Assembly: GCF_001661345.1 (NCBI RefSeq)
Contig: NW_017962915.1
Location: 1,243,657 to 1,307,656, forward strand
Source: Ascoidea rubescens DSM 1968
Lineage: Eukaryota > Ascomycota > Saccharomycetes > Ascoideales > Ascoideaceae
DNA length: 64,000 bases
Direction of reading: 5' to 3'
Position 1 is the stretch's first letter; each line of letters begins with the position of its first letter. This document shows positions 18,539-32,003 of the stretch, piece by piece. A program made the position numbers and the translations under genes. The notes beneath the pieces were generated by a model. That model was not told where the DNA came from and ran no database searches. It saw only the letters and a program-made list of their open reading frames with translations.

Positions 18539-20623
18539 TTACTCTTGCTTAACCAACTTGCCAACCAATGCTGTCAAAGTGTCAAGTTTGGTTTCCAAAT
18601 CATTAATCTTAGTCTTAACATCATCAAATGAATTATCAATATCTTTCTTGTTTTCATCATTACTAATATTCTCTTTAAAATTATAATTAACAGTTTGATT
18701 AAACTTAACCAAGTTCATAAAGAACTCAGGGTCTAAATTCTCTGCTTCTCTTTGAGCCCTTAATCCCTCATTGATAGCAATTGTATTTGCAACAATGCCT
18801 GAACTTGCAATCAATGACCCATCTTTATAGCTGTCTTCATAGCCATCTTCTAAATCCCATGGTGTATCAACCTCATTAGCATCATCAGCCAATCCTTTGA
18901 ATCTGTTATATTGGACTCTTCTAGCTTCTTTAATCTCGTGCAACGCAATTGGTCCCAAAAATGGCCAATACACTATTAGCAAAAACCAGTAGTTAATTTT
19001 ATCAAATAATAATGGAGGGCACCACCAATGAACTGGTAATGTTAGGCAGAAAAATTCAATGAGATTTATTGGAGGAATATACACATCTTCATCTGGTGAT
19101 CGGGTATATCTTAGTGTCTTGTGTGCCATTAATGCCAAATACTCATCATTAGCTCTGGTGACAATATCTCTATAAGAACTATTATAAAGTGCTGCCAATA
19201 TTTTTAATAATATGACATAAATCAAGAAGGAAAACAAGTAGTATAATAACCCAGAATATGGTGGATTTAATGATTCAAAGGGTTTGAAATCAACTCTTCC
19301 AATGGCTGTTAGTGACATTCGATATAAAAGCAATTTGACTGATTCAATGTGTCCATCAGCTGAATCTAACCCAATAAATCCCTGGAAGAATCCAATGTAT
19401 ATGACACTTAGCAACACAAAAAATAATAATGATTCCTTCATCATCTTTTGAATAACCACAATCATTACCCCAAAGAATTTATTTGAATCCAAAAATAAGA
19501 GCAACCTAATCCACATAAATGGTGCTGCTAGTGCCAAAAATTTGTATGAAACTTCTTGATATTCAAACTCTCTTTTGGAACCCTCTTTTTGTAAAATGGC
19601 AATAACTCTCAATACAAACGATGCTGTGATAATTCCATACATGGTATCATTGAACGCATTCCAAAATCCAATGTAGTTGTATCCAACATGGTATAATTTA
19701 ATTGCTTCATCTAGAACAAAACTAGCTGTGAAAATATAAAACACTCCCTCTAAAAAGTTAATCTCAGGATTGGTATCATGAACGTTGATCACATAGGTAT
19801 ATAACGTCAAATAGATGATTGATATAACAACGTTGAATAAATTTTGGTATCTTGGAGCTTTAATTCTCTCTGGGTCGAAATGTGTTCTGAATGAAATCTT
19901 ATCAAGGTCTTTATACATGAGATAGCAAGTTGGATGAATCGAGGATTGGACAATCCAACCTCTCCATAGATATTTAACACATCTTTGGAATCCTGCTGCA
20001 CTTATAATATCAACTGAATGCATATCAACTGCTAATTCTAGTGCACTGGCAGGATTTGTATCCTTATCGTTAAGATTGATAACATAACGATGACACAAAA
20101 CATTGATAAAAAGGAATTTTTCATCATTTTCAAAGTATTCAACAAATTTTTTAGCCAATAGTTCTGTGAATTGAGACTTTAAAACATAGTAATCTGAGTT
20201 ATGTAAAGTCAACTCTGCCATTTGCTTGTACCATTTGCAAACATGAATTAAACAGAAAACTATAGAAGCTCTGAATTTTCTCGATGAAGTGTTGGGTTCC
20301 CCATTACCTTTACCACCACAGGCATTAAGTGAAACACCCATGATTTTGTTATTGGATAGCAACGTAGCAGGTTTGATCGATAAGTATTTGTCCTCAGGAA
20401 TTAGCTTATCGATCAAGGTTTTCAAATTAAGACATATTCTCAAAATTTGTCTAGAATTTGGAGCATTTGTAAACAAATCAAGCACTTCTTCTGCCTCACT
20501 GTCATAAACCAACTGAAGCTCTGGGTCGATAGCAGGCACTGAGCAGAGAGCTGGAAGCGTTTGGTTTGAAGAGCCCGTAGATTCTTCGTTGTTGATGTGA
20601 ACGTATAGCTGTGGGGAAGTCAT
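18539..20623 (-). CDS. YVC1: Vacuolar TRP cation channel Yvc1, copy 1
   Basis: A 694-residue homologue of S. cerevisiae Yvc1 (675 aa). The cytosolic N-terminus carries the family blocks NSRQILRICLNLKTLIDKL, FLFINVLCHRYVINLND and ALELAVDMHSVDIISAAGFQ, followed by RCVKYLWRGWIVQSS. About eight hydrophobic segments follow between residues ~265 and 490, including LLFFVLLSVIYIGFFQGFIG and GLDSADG of the pore region. Then come the conserved TLRYTRSPDEDVYIPPINLI and the tail EARRVQYNRFKGLADDANE, continuing VDTPWDLEDGYEDS. Yvc1 releases vacuolar calcium on hyperosmotic or mechanical stimulation. The C-terminus ends in a coiled-coil-like helix (residues ~665-690). It lies in tandem with a second copy about 0.7 kb upstream in the direction of transcription. 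Confidence 0.94.
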   Translation of the reverse strand: MTSPQLYVHINNEESTGSSNQTLPALCSVPAIDPELQLVYDSEAEEVLDLFTNAPNSRQILRICLNLKTLIDKLIPEDKYLSIKPATLLSNNKIMGVSLNACGGKGNGEPNTSSRKFRASIVFCLIHVCKWYKQMAELTLHNSDYYVLKSQFTELLAKKFVEYFENDEKFLFINVLCHRYVINLNDKDTNPASALELAVDMHSVDIISAAGFQRCVKYLWRGWIVQSSIHPTCYLMYKDLDKISFRTHFDPERIKAPRYQNLFNVVISIIYLTLYTYVINVHDTNPEINFLEGVFYIFTASFVLDEAIKLYHVGYNYIGFWNAFNDTMYGIITASFVLRVIAILQKEGSKREFEYQEVSYKFLALAAPFMWIRLLLFLDSNKFFGVMIVVIQKMMKESLLFFVLLSVIYIGFFQGFIGLDSADGHIESVKLLLYRMSLTAIGRVDFKPFESLNPPYSGLLYYLFSFLIYVILLKILAALYNSSYRDIVTRANDEYLALMAHKTLRYTRSPDEDVYIPPINLIEFFCLTLPVHWWCPPLLFDKINYWFLLIVYWPFLGPIALHEIKEARRVQYNRFKGLADDANEVDTPWDLEDGYEDSYKDGSLIASSGIVANTIAINEGLRAQREAENLDPEFFMNLVKFNQTVNYNFKENISNDENKKDIDNSFDDVKTKINDLETKLDTLTALVGKLVKQE

Positions 20624-21347
20624 ATTGATTTTGATTTTGATTTCAATCCTAAGAAAAAGAAAAAAACCAAAGATGGTATCAAAGAAAAAAAAAAGAAAGG
20701 AGAGAAGCTTTCTTGAGGGATTGGGTGCTATATATATTCACAGATCATGCCATACATGAATATCGTATGAATTCCAATCTATGGTAAAAAAGAAGAGGTT
20801 GCATAAAACTAGAACCTGAAATTCAAACTGTTTTTTCAAGTTCAGGATCAATTGAAATTTGATTTGCACTCCAATTGGCCTACAGCATATCAATGGTAAG
20901 TTCTGTTTAAAGCAGTATCCCAAGCTCCAGAAATCTTAACCATCCACCATATCTCTCTAAACTCTGCAAATCTCCAGTTCTATCACCATCTTGGGCCGTA
21001 TTCCAATAGGGCCAGACATTAATACCCAAACTCCACTTAAGGCTGCATCGCCCTGAGGAATGTGGATCAGCAACAGATAGCAGTGGAGGTATAAGTTATG
21101 GTTGTAAGAACAGCAAGAACAGCATTGGAACATTGCATAAATGAATATCTTCTGGCGATGAGCTGAGCTTTGAATCCCTTATCAGTTGAACCAAGGGAGG
21201 AGTCGATTCTTAGTCTGTTTTACAATCAAGATATGTTCGATGCAAAAGCTTGTGTGCAAGAGTCAATCTCAGGGAATCATTTACTAACTATGCTATCTCT
21301 ATCTCTATCTTCGTATATATGTGTATATAACCAAGCCAAGTCAAAGA
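20624..21347. promoter_or_regulatory. Spacer between the tandem YVC1 genes
   Basis: This region is the promoter side of copy 1 and the 3' flank of copy 2. Short ORFs here show no recognisable similarity. No clear repeats marking the duplication edge were seen. Confidence 0.45.
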
Positions 21348-23537
21348 CTATTCTTTATTGGCAACCAATTTCTCGACAAGAGCAGTCAAGCCATCGATTT
21401 TGCTTTTTAGTTCTTTTACATTGTCATCCTGTTTATTGCTGAATTTAGCAATGTTTTCAATTTGATCAGACATGGTGGTCATTTTCTTTTTAACATCTTC
21501 AAATGAGTTGTCAATTTCTATAATATCGTCGTTGTTATTAATATTTTTCTTGAAATTGTGATTTAATTTTTGATTAAATTGAACTAAATTCATGAAAAAT
21601 TCAGGGTCCGCATTTTCACCTTCTCTTTGATTTCTCAATTCTTGGTTAATTGCTAAGGTGTTTGATATAATGCCTGAACTTGCAATCAATGACCCATCTT
21701 TATAGCTGTCTTCATAGCCATCTTCTAAATCCCATGGTGTATCAACCTCATTAGCATCATCAGCCAATCCTTTGAATCTGTTATATTGGACTCTTCTAGC
21801 TTCTTTAATTTCACTTATAGCTATTATAACTAAAAATGGTGAATACAAGACAGTTAAAATCCAATAATTTAATTTATCGAATACTAATGAAGGGCACCAC
21901 CAATGAACTGGCAATGTTAGGCAGAAAAATTCAATAAGATTTAATGGAGGAATGTATAAATCTTCATCTGGGGATCTAATATACCTTAAAGTTTTATGAG
22001 CAGACAAAGCTAAATATTCATTGGTAGCATTTGCCACAATGAGAGCATACGAACTATTGTAAAGAGCACCAAGAATATTCAATAGGATAACCGAGATTAA
22101 AAACACAAACAAGTAATACAAGATACCTGAATATGGAGGAGCAAGTCTTTCGAAAGTACCGAAATCAGCACCACCAATAACAGTTGTAGCCATTTTATGT
22201 AATACCAATCGAGTCAAAGTGATTCTACCATCAGCAGAATCAAAGCCTAAAAAGCCCTGTAAAAAGCCAACAAAGATGATTAATAATAAGACAAAGAACA
22301 AAATTGATTCTTTCATCATTCGTTGAATAACAACAATCATTGCGCCAACAAATTTTTCTGCATCTAAATACAACAATAATCTTGTCCACATAAAGGGAGC
22401 AGCACAAGCCAAAATTTTATAGGATACTTCCTGATATAAATAAGCCTGTTTGGAACCAGTTTTTGATAATACAGCCATTATTCTCAAGACAAACGAGATA
22501 GAAACAATGGTATACATTGTGTCATTAAAGGCATTCCAAAAACCAAGATAATTGTAGCCAATATGATATAATTTAGTTATTTCATCTAATATGAAACCAG
22601 CCGTGAAAAGATAATAAACTGCTTCAAGAAAATTAATTTGTGGATCAATGTCGTGAATATTCAAAACAATGGAGAATAGTATTAAATAGAATAAAGAGAA
22701 GACAATTTCAAATAAATTTTGGTATTTTGGAGCTTTGATTCTTTCCGGAGAAAAATGGGCTCTAATTGAGATTTTATCAAGATCTTTATACATTACATAA
22801 CAAGTTGGGTCATAAGATGATTGAACGATCCAACCTCTCCATAACCATTTAACACAACGTTGATAACCTGAAGAACTAATAAATAAAATTGAGTGCATAT
22901 CAACGGCCAATTCTAAAGCATTTATAGGTTCAGAATCTTCACTGTTAAGATTAATAACATAACGATGACATAGCATATTAATGAAAAGATACTTCTCATC
23001 ATTTTCAAAATGACCAATCATTTTTTTACCCAATAATTCTGTAAATTTTGCTTTCAAATTCAAAAATTCTGAATCATGTAAAGCAATTGAGGACATTTCC
23101 CTATACCATTTGCAAACAATTAAAAGACAAAAAATGATTGAAGCTCTATATTTTCTCGAAGTTGAATTTGATTCACCATCACCTTTTCCACCACATGATA
23201 ACAAGGCTAATTGAATGATCTTTGAATTTGATAATAACGAATTAATATTTATAGATAAATAAGTTTCTTGAGAGATTAATTTGTCAATTAAACTTTTCAA
23301 ATTTAAGCAAATTCTCAAAGTTTGTCTTGAGTTTGGAGCATCAGAATGACATTGCAACACTTGTAATTGTTCGTTATTAAGATCAAGCTGGTTTATCGTA
23401 GATAGGTTCTCTGGATCATTTTCAATTGTGCCAGTATTTGCAATCGATATTGGGGTGGTTGAAGAACTTGGTTCAGATGACTGTATATTGGATGGAGCAA
23501 GGATTGGTCTCATCTTAGCATTATTCAGAATAGACAT
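21348..23537 (-). CDS. YVC1: Vacuolar TRP cation channel Yvc1, copy 2
   Basis: A 729-residue paralogue of the neighbouring gene. The ATG at 23535-23537 (MSILNNAKMRPILAPSN) is preferred over the longer open frame upstream, which has hydrophobic non-conserved sequence. It carries the same blocks: NSRQTLRICLNLKSLIDKL, YVINLNSEDSEPINALELAV, RCVKWLWRGWIVQSS, pore-region FVGFLQGFLGFDSADGR, and EARRVQYNRFKGLADDANE. Codons for about 47 residues near the C-terminal tail (21669-21809) are base-for-base identical to copy 1 (18794-18934), while flanks differ at many third positions. A coiled coil closes the protein, longer than in copy 1. Both copies look intact, with all hydrophobic segments kept. Confidence 0.93.
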   Translation of the reverse strand: MSILNNAKMRPILAPSNIQSSEPSSSTTPISIANTGTIENDPENLSTINQLDLNNEQLQVLQCHSDAPNSRQTLRICLNLKSLIDKLISQETYLSININSLLSNSKIIQLALLSCGGKGDGESNSTSRKYRASIIFCLLIVCKWYREMSSIALHDSEFLNLKAKFTELLGKKMIGHFENDEKYLFINMLCHRYVINLNSEDSEPINALELAVDMHSILFISSSGYQRCVKWLWRGWIVQSSYDPTCYVMYKDLDKISIRAHFSPERIKAPKYQNLFEIVFSLFYLILFSIVLNIHDIDPQINFLEAVYYLFTAGFILDEITKLYHIGYNYLGFWNAFNDTMYTIVSISFVLRIMAVLSKTGSKQAYLYQEVSYKILACAAPFMWTRLLLYLDAEKFVGAMIVVIQRMMKESILFFVLLLIIFVGFLQGFLGFDSADGRITLTRLVLHKMATTVIGGADFGTFERLAPPYSGILYYLFVFLISVILLNILGALYNSSYALIVANATNEYLALSAHKTLRYIRSPDEDLYIPPLNLIEFFCLTLPVHWWCPSLVFDKLNYWILTVLYSPFLVIIAISEIKEARRVQYNRFKGLADDANEVDTPWDLEDGYEDSYKDGSLIASSGIISNTLAINQELRNQREGENADPEFFMNLVQFNQKLNHNFKKNINNNDDIIEIDNSFEDVKKKMTTMSDQIENIAKFSNKQDDNVKELKSKIDGLTALVEKLVANKE

Positions 23538-25969
23538 TTTAATAAAATGCCAAAGAACAAAAACACTATTATTGTATTGTTGTATTTTAGTAAAAGAGCA
23601 AAGGAAATCAAAAAAGAAAAATGGCAGCTCTTTTGGACTAAATATATTTTTCAATCTACCTCATTAGAAAAAAAGAGAAGAAAAAAAACTATTTTTTGTA
23701 AAAATGCACCCATTTATCATGAAACTTAGCATTCAATTGGACAATAAAAGTTAAAATTCCTGATCGTCCTGTGGTTATGAAAAAAAATAACAAACTCAGA
23801 ACTAAAAAAATACAAATTAAATGATCTTTTTTTTTTTGAATCATAATGGAAATTTCATTCAGTTGATTTTTTTGGTCAAAAATAAATATTTTTTTTCTGT
23901 TTTAGGGCCCCTCTGGGTGTGGGACATTTCCAAAGAAAACATGGCTTTGTGGAGAAAATCGCACACAAAACACAAAACGGATTCACGTCAAACGAAAGCA
24001 GTCATGTGAGACAACGCTTTTTTATTCGCGTATATGCGTAAATCTGCACGCATGGCACTTTTAGTGCATATTTGGTTTGAATCCTTTGTGGTGGATATTT
24101 CAAAGCTGTTATTTTGACTTTGAGTGTTTTTACAGAAATGTTTTATCACTTCACGTTCTGGAATTGAGCCTGAATATTGGCCAATGCTATGGCAAGACCA
24201 GAAATGAGAGTGCAATGCAAGCAGTATGACTAAGAATGAATGGGTTTGGGGTAGACGATGCTTTGTTATCGTTATAATAATGAAGTCTGAATTTAACATA
24301 CAATGTTGTAAGCAAAATGATAATAAAATGAAACCAGATAAACCAGTGTATTTCTTACAGAGTTTACAATAGAAAGCAAAAACACTTTTTAATCAACTTC
24401 ATAATCCTTCTACAAAGCTTGTTTAGTTTAATATGGTCAGGATAAGCACCGATTCAAGTAGATTGTGTTGATAAATCAAAGATGGTATCACCTCTGAACA
24501 GTATTATATTTCAACGAGATAATCCCAGATTAAACAATCGATTTGATATTTATGTATTATTCATTGAATATAATAGAGCCAAGTTCATATTGACCCATTG
24601 ATATTATTGAAGGTGCAGCATCTGCATAGGATATATTCCTCAGAACAACACTTAATTGAACACGAAATTATATCCATTGATATGTTTTCCAGTATGCTTC
24701 CACTCGATTATAAGATATATAGATATGCTGAGTACTGTTCCCATTTTTCATTCATTCATCTGTCTTTAAATCAACAAATTACCAATAGACATTGTGGTTA
24801 TTCAGTTTATCAGATAACAATTCAACAAAAATTTTAGCATTATTATCACTATTCAAAGATACAATATTGACTAATCTGTACCATATCAATAGTCAATCAT
24901 TTTTAAAGATTTATTTCAATTATTTGCATTTATTTACGTCTAAATTATTAAGGTTTTGCGGAATTTTGAGATTGTTTTTCACAGATTTAGAAGCTATGAA
25001 TAGATTTTATATTCTAAATCAACTATTAGAGAACTCAAACAAAATAGAGCATTTTTAGTTTTTTGTTGATGGTGTCTCTGGATTTAATAACACAGAATTC
25101 CATGATACCGATAAGACTGATGCATTTGGAAAGATGTAATTAAGCAATGCAAACATTTAAAGGATATTACAGTCTGCTTTGGATATCCAAACTGGAATAA
25201 CTTGCCAAAAAGATATTTAAAATCTAAGACTGAATCTTATGATTTACATAAAATTTATCATATGTATTCTGGAGATTTAAAAGATCAACTTTATAAAAAC
25301 ATAATTGAGGTGGATTTGGACCATCAATCCTATCTTCTTAAATTTAATATAAACATAAACAATTTTAATTTAAAGAATACAGAAACTTCATCTAAAGATA
25401 TATTGATGATTGATAATCATCAGACAGCTGTATTTGGAATGTTTGATAAATTCCTTAATCGAAAGAAATTAACAGTATCAAGCATGAAAATGATGGAGGT
25501 ATCAAATTCAAATAAATTAGTTTATTTGAAATATTTGGCGTGTTAACAGGATTGTAAATTTAGATACATTGCTCATTAAGTTGTAAAATAGTAGTGTCTT
25601 TATTTCTTCAGCTTCCTATTATTGTTGATATAATAAATAGCTGATTTGTGGGTTCAAATAGCTCAACTGAGCACTTTTTAATAATAAAAATTTTAAATTA
25701 CAGTGGTTTATTGAAATGTTTGAAGTGTTTGAAATATTTGAAATTGTAGCAGTTTCGTAACCATAGACGTATATACGGCTTATCCGAGAATACGCAATTT
25801 TGTAATGTTTGTTAAATCATGTGCAATAAGTACTTATATGTATTGATAAGTATATTATGCATATATACACGTCTAAATACATTATAATGCACGGTTTTGC
25901 TTTCTCAACTCAAATCATTTCTGTTTTATTCTTTGGTGGAGATTATATTTCTTACCAAAATTGTTCAAA
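23538..25969. other. 2.4 kb region between YVC1 copy 2 and MMM1
   Basis: This is shared upstream DNA of two divergent genes. The first part (23538-23900) is A-rich and the middle (23900-24300) is less AT-rich. The stretch 24598-25546 looks like decayed coding sequence, described separately. No intact gene is supported. Confidence 0.5.
24598..25546 (+). pseudogene. Decayed coding sequence of unknown family
   Basis: Three overlapping plus-strand open stretches (24598-24837, 24792-25058, 25202-25546) lie in different frames with protein-like composition, including CKHLKDITVCFGYPNW just upstream of the last one. That piece is 114 codons with balanced Lys, Asp, Leu and Tyr, and lacks the low-complexity of local non-coding DNA. 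The pattern is what a gene with a few disruptions would leave. The Leu-rich wording faintly recalls LRR or F-box proteins, but I cannot name the family. It could also be chance. Confidence 0.3.
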
Positions 25970-27298
25970 ATGGTTCCAGATACTCCAGATACTCAGGATG
26001 CTCAAAAAATCCAGCTTAATAAAGTTGTTTTGGATGATAACATTGACAGCACCAGTACTATCGGTAGTGTTGGTGCTCAAACCATTGATAATAATAAGGA
26101 TTCTGACCATTTAGAGGAAACTACCGGTTTAGATAATATCGAAATTGCTGAAACTAAAACACTTGAACAACTATCCCTTCAAAATAACTTGATCAACAAA
26201 CTAGTGGAAGAGAAACTAGTTGACTTGACATCCAATTTCCTCAACTTGCAAAACTCACAATTCAATTCTCAGGTTCACTTACCCAAGACCGGTTTTAATT
26301 TCTACAGTTTTACTCAAGGTCTACTTTTGGGTCAACTTAGTGTGATAATTGTTTTGCTATTATTTATAAAATTCTTTATTTTTTCAGATTCAATTCCCAA
26401 AAAGAATTCAAGCCAGGTTAATGAAAGATCATCGATAAATTTTTTATCATTAACTAATAAAAGAAAACAACAGCAGACAAATGAACAGAACTCAAATACT
26501 TTGTCTTTAAAAATTGCTTCGATTTTAGAAAAAACTTATTATGATGTCAATTCTCATCCAACCGAATCACTTGACTGGTTTAATGTTCTAGTTGCTCAAA
26601 TAATCTCTCAATTTCGGGATGAGGCTTTATTGTCAAACAATTTAATCAACTCTTTTGATGAAATCTTATCCGATAAGAGCTCTAGCAACGCTCTTCCTGA
26701 TTGGTTAGACAAGATTAAAATAACTGAAATTGATATTGGTGATGATTATCCGATATTTTCAAATTGTAGAATATTAGAAAAACCAAATAAAAACCTAGAA
26801 GCAAAAATTGATGTTGATTTATCCGATACTTTAACTTTAGGTATTGAAACCAAGTTATTAGTTAACAAACCAAAATTTATGAGTGCTGTCTTGCCAATTG
26901 CGTTGTCAGTTTCAATTGTAAGATTCAGTGGTTGTTTATCTGTTTCCCTAATCTCTACCTCAGATGATGAATTCTTGAAGTTATATAACCAAAGAAAATC
27001 CGAAAAGGATAAGAAGGACAAAACAGAATTCACAGGAGGTGCTGCTTTAATGTTTTTTTTCTCTCAAGATTATAGATTAGAGTTTCAAATTAAATCCTTA
27101 ATTGGTTCGAGGAGCAAATTAGAAAATGTTCCTAAAATCGGCTATTTGATTGAGGAAAAATTGAGAGGATGGTTCATTGAAAGATGTGTTGAACCAAGAT
27201 TCCAATTGATTCCTTTACCCAGTTTGTGGCCCAGCAAACAAAATGTAAGGGTTCCTGCAAATTCTTCAACTCCTACAAACACTAACAATCCAACTTGA
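25970..27298 (+). CDS. MMM1: ERMES subunit Mmm1 (ER lipid-transfer SMP protein)
   Basis: The start is the ATG at 25970; the frame extends a few codons upstream only through a TTG. The 442-residue protein has a lumenal N-terminus (1-110) and then the signature FYSFTQGLLLGQLSVIIVLL with a single transmembrane helix (about 113-140, ending FFIFSDS). The cytosolic SMP lipid-binding domain spans about 185-420. It reads ILEKTYYDVNSHPTESLDWF, then NVLVAQIISQFRDEALL, and later IKSLIGSRSKLENVPKIG and WFIERCVEPRFQLIPLPSLW, all nearly matching S. cerevisiae Mmm1. Mmm1 anchors the ER-mitochondria encounter structure with Mdm10, Mdm12 and Mdm34, and moves phospholipids between the membranes. Confidence 0.97.
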   Translation: MVPDTPDTQDAQKIQLNKVVLDDNIDSTSTIGSVGAQTIDNNKDSDHLEETTGLDNIEIAETKTLEQLSLQNNLINKLVEEKLVDLTSNFLNLQNSQFNSQVHLPKTGFNFYSFTQGLLLGQLSVIIVLLLFIKFFIFSDSIPKKNSSQVNERSSINFLSLTNKRKQQQTNEQNSNTLSLKIASILEKTYYDVNSHPTESLDWFNVLVAQIISQFRDEALLSNNLINSFDEILSDKSSSNALPDWLDKIKITEIDIGDDYPIFSNCRILEKPNKNLEAKIDVDLSDTLTLGIETKLLVNKPKFMSAVLPIALSVSIVRFSGCLSVSLISTSDDEFLKLYNQRKSEKDKKDKTEFTGGAALMFFFSQDYRLEFQIKSLIGSRSKLENVPKIGYLIEEKLRGWFIERCVEPRFQLIPLPSLWPSKQNVRVPANSSTPTNTNNPT

Positions 27299-27835
27299 TC
27301 AAAATACACACTTTTTAATGGTTATATGTATTTGTATATATGTACTGTATAATAATAGAACAGAAAATCAAAAGAAAAACATTTTAATGAAATAATAAAC
27401 AAAATTGCAGTAAATAAAATATAAAATATATATATATATCAGAAACAGTGTTGGAAAATACTATAAAAAATGATTTTTTTTGTTAAGAAAAAAAACAAAA
27501 TAATATGGGTACTAGTTTGGTTGATAAGATTGTTGAGAAATTTAATTGAAAAGCTTGTTGAGAAATTTAATTAAAAATCCTTTTGAACATTAACTCAAAA
27601 ATAGATGATAAATAATGGCAGTTATTAAAGAAACAATCAAGAAAATGGAAAAAAAATAGAACAAAAGAAAACAAAAATATATCAAAAATATATCAAAAAA
27701 AAAATTTAAAATCAAGAATTTGAAAATCCAAATTAAAGAAAAAAAAAAATTAGTGACATATAAAAAAATCATTATAATCAGAACTAAACAAATTTTACAA
27801 GAATGAACATAATGAAAACATGAATTGTATATTCA
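27299..27835. other. Convergent 3' flanks of MMM1 and the kinase gene
   Basis: Very A/T-rich spacer with a TATA dinucleotide run near 27427-27440 and long A-tracts. No gene seen; the minus-strand ORF here is a product of AT-rich Phe/Ile codons. Confidence 0.6.
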
Positions 27836-31147
<3,312 letters not shown>

Positions 31148-32003
31148 TGCTGATGAAGTGTTGGTGAAGTGTTGGTGAAGTGTTGGTGAAGTGTTGGTGA
31201 AGTGCTGATGAATTAGTCGAGCAACAGTGGTGGATTGCGAAAGCTGGAAGGAGAAGCTCAAAGTGGATAAACTGGATAATATGGATAATATGAATAACAA
31301 GAGTCAGAGAAGAAAGAACAGAGGGACAATTGAAGAGTGAAACAGAGAGGTTTGCACTATGGAGCAGCACTGGAGGGATGAATAAAAGAAGATGGAAGAA
31401 AATAAAAGACGAGGTTGGTGATGGCAGTTGAGTGTGGAAAGAGTGGAGATAAAGCACCAATTAAACAAGAGATAAATGTCCAAGCGGGAGTGGAAAACGC
31501 TGGGAAGAAGCAGCAGAAAGAGAAGGCAAACAGGCAGCAGAGACAGCAAAAGAGAGCTCGACTCAGCTTCTTGTCGTCAGTGTGGTGGAGGAAAGAGCTG
31601 TGTCTGTTGTTTGTGGGAGCTGGAGACTTCAGAGAACAGAGCAGTTGTGTTAACGAATAAAGGCGAAGAGCAACCGCAGCCTTCCGCGGACGCTCCACAG
31701 TCATCCGGCACACGGCCGGAGCGCGGCACCATTTTTCCGTTCGAAAGCGGCAGACTCGGCGGAACTGCCACATCCGTTCCGTTGCGAGATGCCGCGTGAT
31801 GCTGTATGCAGGATGCAGCTGTGTGCAAGCATACGCCGTGGTGCAATGGTATGCATTTGTCTGCGGTCCATCATCCAGCAGCACGAAGCGAAACGTTATT
31901 AATTAAATAGACAATTATTTAAAACCACTCCGAAAAGTGCACACTATTGGTTTAAAAAAATAGTAATAAAAACAATACACAAGTAAAAAAAATTACTGAT
32001 AAA
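31148..32003. promoter_or_regulatory. Upstream region of the kinase gene, with GC island
   Basis: It holds an 11-bp tandem repeat beside the start codon (31153-31207), purine-rich leader DNA, and a GC-rich island (about 31480-31870; 67% G+C over 31681-31740). The many short ORFs on both strands are unsupported. The last ~100 bp is the MAM3 3' flank. Confidence 0.5.
31153..31207 (+). repeat. 11-bp tandem repeat, five copies
   Basis: Five 11-bp units of GTGAAGTGTTG, first and last slightly degenerate, end six bases before the kinase ATG (in its 5' leader). Confidence 0.9.

Noticed and set aside
21170-21442. 90-codon ORF in the YVC1 spacer
   Set aside because: Overlaps the 3' end of YVC1 copy 2 on the other strand and has no recognisable motif.
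31760-31776. Gal4 binding site (CGG-N11-CCG)
   Set aside because: Only the triplets and spacing fit; inner positions deviate from the Gal4 consensus and such spacing is frequent by chance in a CGG-rich island.
31357-31884. 175-codon minus-strand ORF in the kinase upstream region
   Set aside because: No family resemblance, competing ORFs in other frames and a GC-island location.
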